Part shown: positions 21,746 to 21,978 of the stretch, one piece after another
How the letters are laid out: each line of letters starts with the position of its first letter
Numbering within the stretch: the first letter of the stretch is position 1
Assembly: GCA_934339135.1 (NCBI GenBank)
Contig: CAKRHP010000028.1
Location: 1 to 21,978 of the forward strand
Direction of reading: 5' to 3'
DNA from: an uncultured Lachnospiraceae bacterium
GTDB taxonomy: Bacteria; Bacillota; Clostridia; Lachnospirales; Lachnospiraceae
Length of the DNA stretch: 21,978 nt
Made by a program: the position numbers and the translations under genes
The notes under the pieces: model-generated
What the model was told of the DNA's origin: nothing
The model's database searches: none
What the model saw: the letters and a program-made list of their open reading frames with translations, nothing else

Positions 21746-21896
21746 CAAATTTGCACTGCATATACGGGGAATATGATGCCTCTGCTCCATATACTACTGG
21801 CATCTCAGGTTCACCCCCGCATACGCGGGGAATATTAGCTACAGCCACATCACCAATCTGAGTCACCAGGTTCACCCCCGCATACGCGGGGAATAT
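21746..21896 (-). CRISPR. Short type I-E-like CRISPR array, two spacers
   Basis: Two 29-bp repeats (21807-21835 and 21868-21896) are identical. A third, degenerate copy lies at 21746-21774. The period is exactly 61 bp, with 32-base spacers at 21775-21806 and 21836-21867. Repeat plus spacer of 29 and 32 is the type I-E size. On the minus strand the repeat has TTCCCCGCG...GCGGGG at its centre and ends TGAACCT, matching the orientation of the E. coli type I-E repeat (TTCCCCGCG...GCGGGG...AAACCG). The degenerate copy is altered at its 3' side, as expected for the leader-distal end, so the leader and any cas genes should lie right of 21896. No cas gene is inside the window. Confidence 0.92.
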
Positions 21897-21978
21897 GCAG
21901 TTGGTCCTATGTCAAGATTTAGTACAAGTTAAAATGAGTTTTTCTCATTCTAACCTGCCAGCAATTCCGAAGTTGCCT
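21897..21978 (-). promoter_or_regulatory. Presumed CRISPR leader (start only)
   Basis: No repeat occurs at the next 61-bp step. The segment is A/T-rich and has a small stem (AATGAG 21933-21938 with CTCATT 21944-21949, five-T loop). Its position next to the intact repeat end fits a leader, cut by the window edge. Confidence 0.5.

Noticed and set aside
21929..21957. A fourth CRISPR repeat at the next 61-base step
   Set aside because: The sequence shows no GC-rich palindrome or match to the repeat; it has only a small A/T-rich stem.

Overview
The window looks like a chromosomal segment of an anaerobic Firmicute, most probably a Lachnospiraceae-type gut bacterium. The reasons are strong AGGAGG ribosome-binding sites, TTGACA/TATAAT promoters, moderate-to-low GC, and the gene content: a secreted GH5 glucanase with Pro/Thr/Ser linkers, a glutamine-hydrolysing NadE of 646 residues, the CysE/EpsC-type serine acetyltransferase, ECF sigma/anti-sigma pairs, and a bacterial serpin. 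The genus cannot be fixed from the sequence. No tRNA, rRNA, integrase or insertion sequence was seen.

Layout. (1) 1-2366, minus: the N-terminal part of a secreted multidomain GH5 glucanase, cut by the window edge inside a linker built of 96-bp tandem repeats. (2) 2584-3264: a TetR-type regulator with its own promoter and a candidate autoregulatory operator. (3) 3321-3571: a 56-residue acidic orphan protein with promoter and terminator, back to back with (4) 3697-4806, an HD-GYP cyclic-di-GMP phosphodiesterase. (5) 4871-6802, minus: a DUF1858 redox-disulfide protein, a divergent MraY-like sugar-phosphate transferase, and a C-terminally anchored repeat protein behind a textbook sigma-A promoter. 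(6) 6863-7115: a decayed AEC-family transporter. (7) 7170-7580: a zinc-ribbon/helix-turn-helix protein. (8) 7736-9814: a BlaR1/M56-like membrane protein whose zinc-protease motif has been lost. (9) 10045-13032, plus: NadE and serine acetyltransferase, ended by a strong bidirectional terminator. (10) 13158-16179, minus: a three-gene unit of serpin lipoprotein, ECF sigma factor and membrane anti-sigma factor. (11) 16332-18312, minus: a second ECF unit of sigma factor, zinc-type anti-sigma and two small membrane proteins. (12) 18417-19956, plus: a MATE efflux pump behind a leader that contains an intrinsic terminator and a possible antiterminator. (13) 19995-20417: a remnant of a GH29 alpha-L-fucosidase. 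(14) 20470-21444: an Rpn/PD-(D/E)XK-type nuclease. (15) 21746-21896: a short type I-E-like CRISPR array whose leader lies to the right.

The common theme from 7.7 to 18.3 kb is the cell envelope: two sigma/anti-sigma circuits, an inactive-looking BlaR1 homologue, and a surface serpin made from the same transcript as its probable regulator. The most unusual items are the serpin-sigma-antisigma operon, the protease-dead M56 protein, the attenuator-like MATE leader, and two gene remnants (AEC transporter and fucosidase) that show ongoing gene loss.
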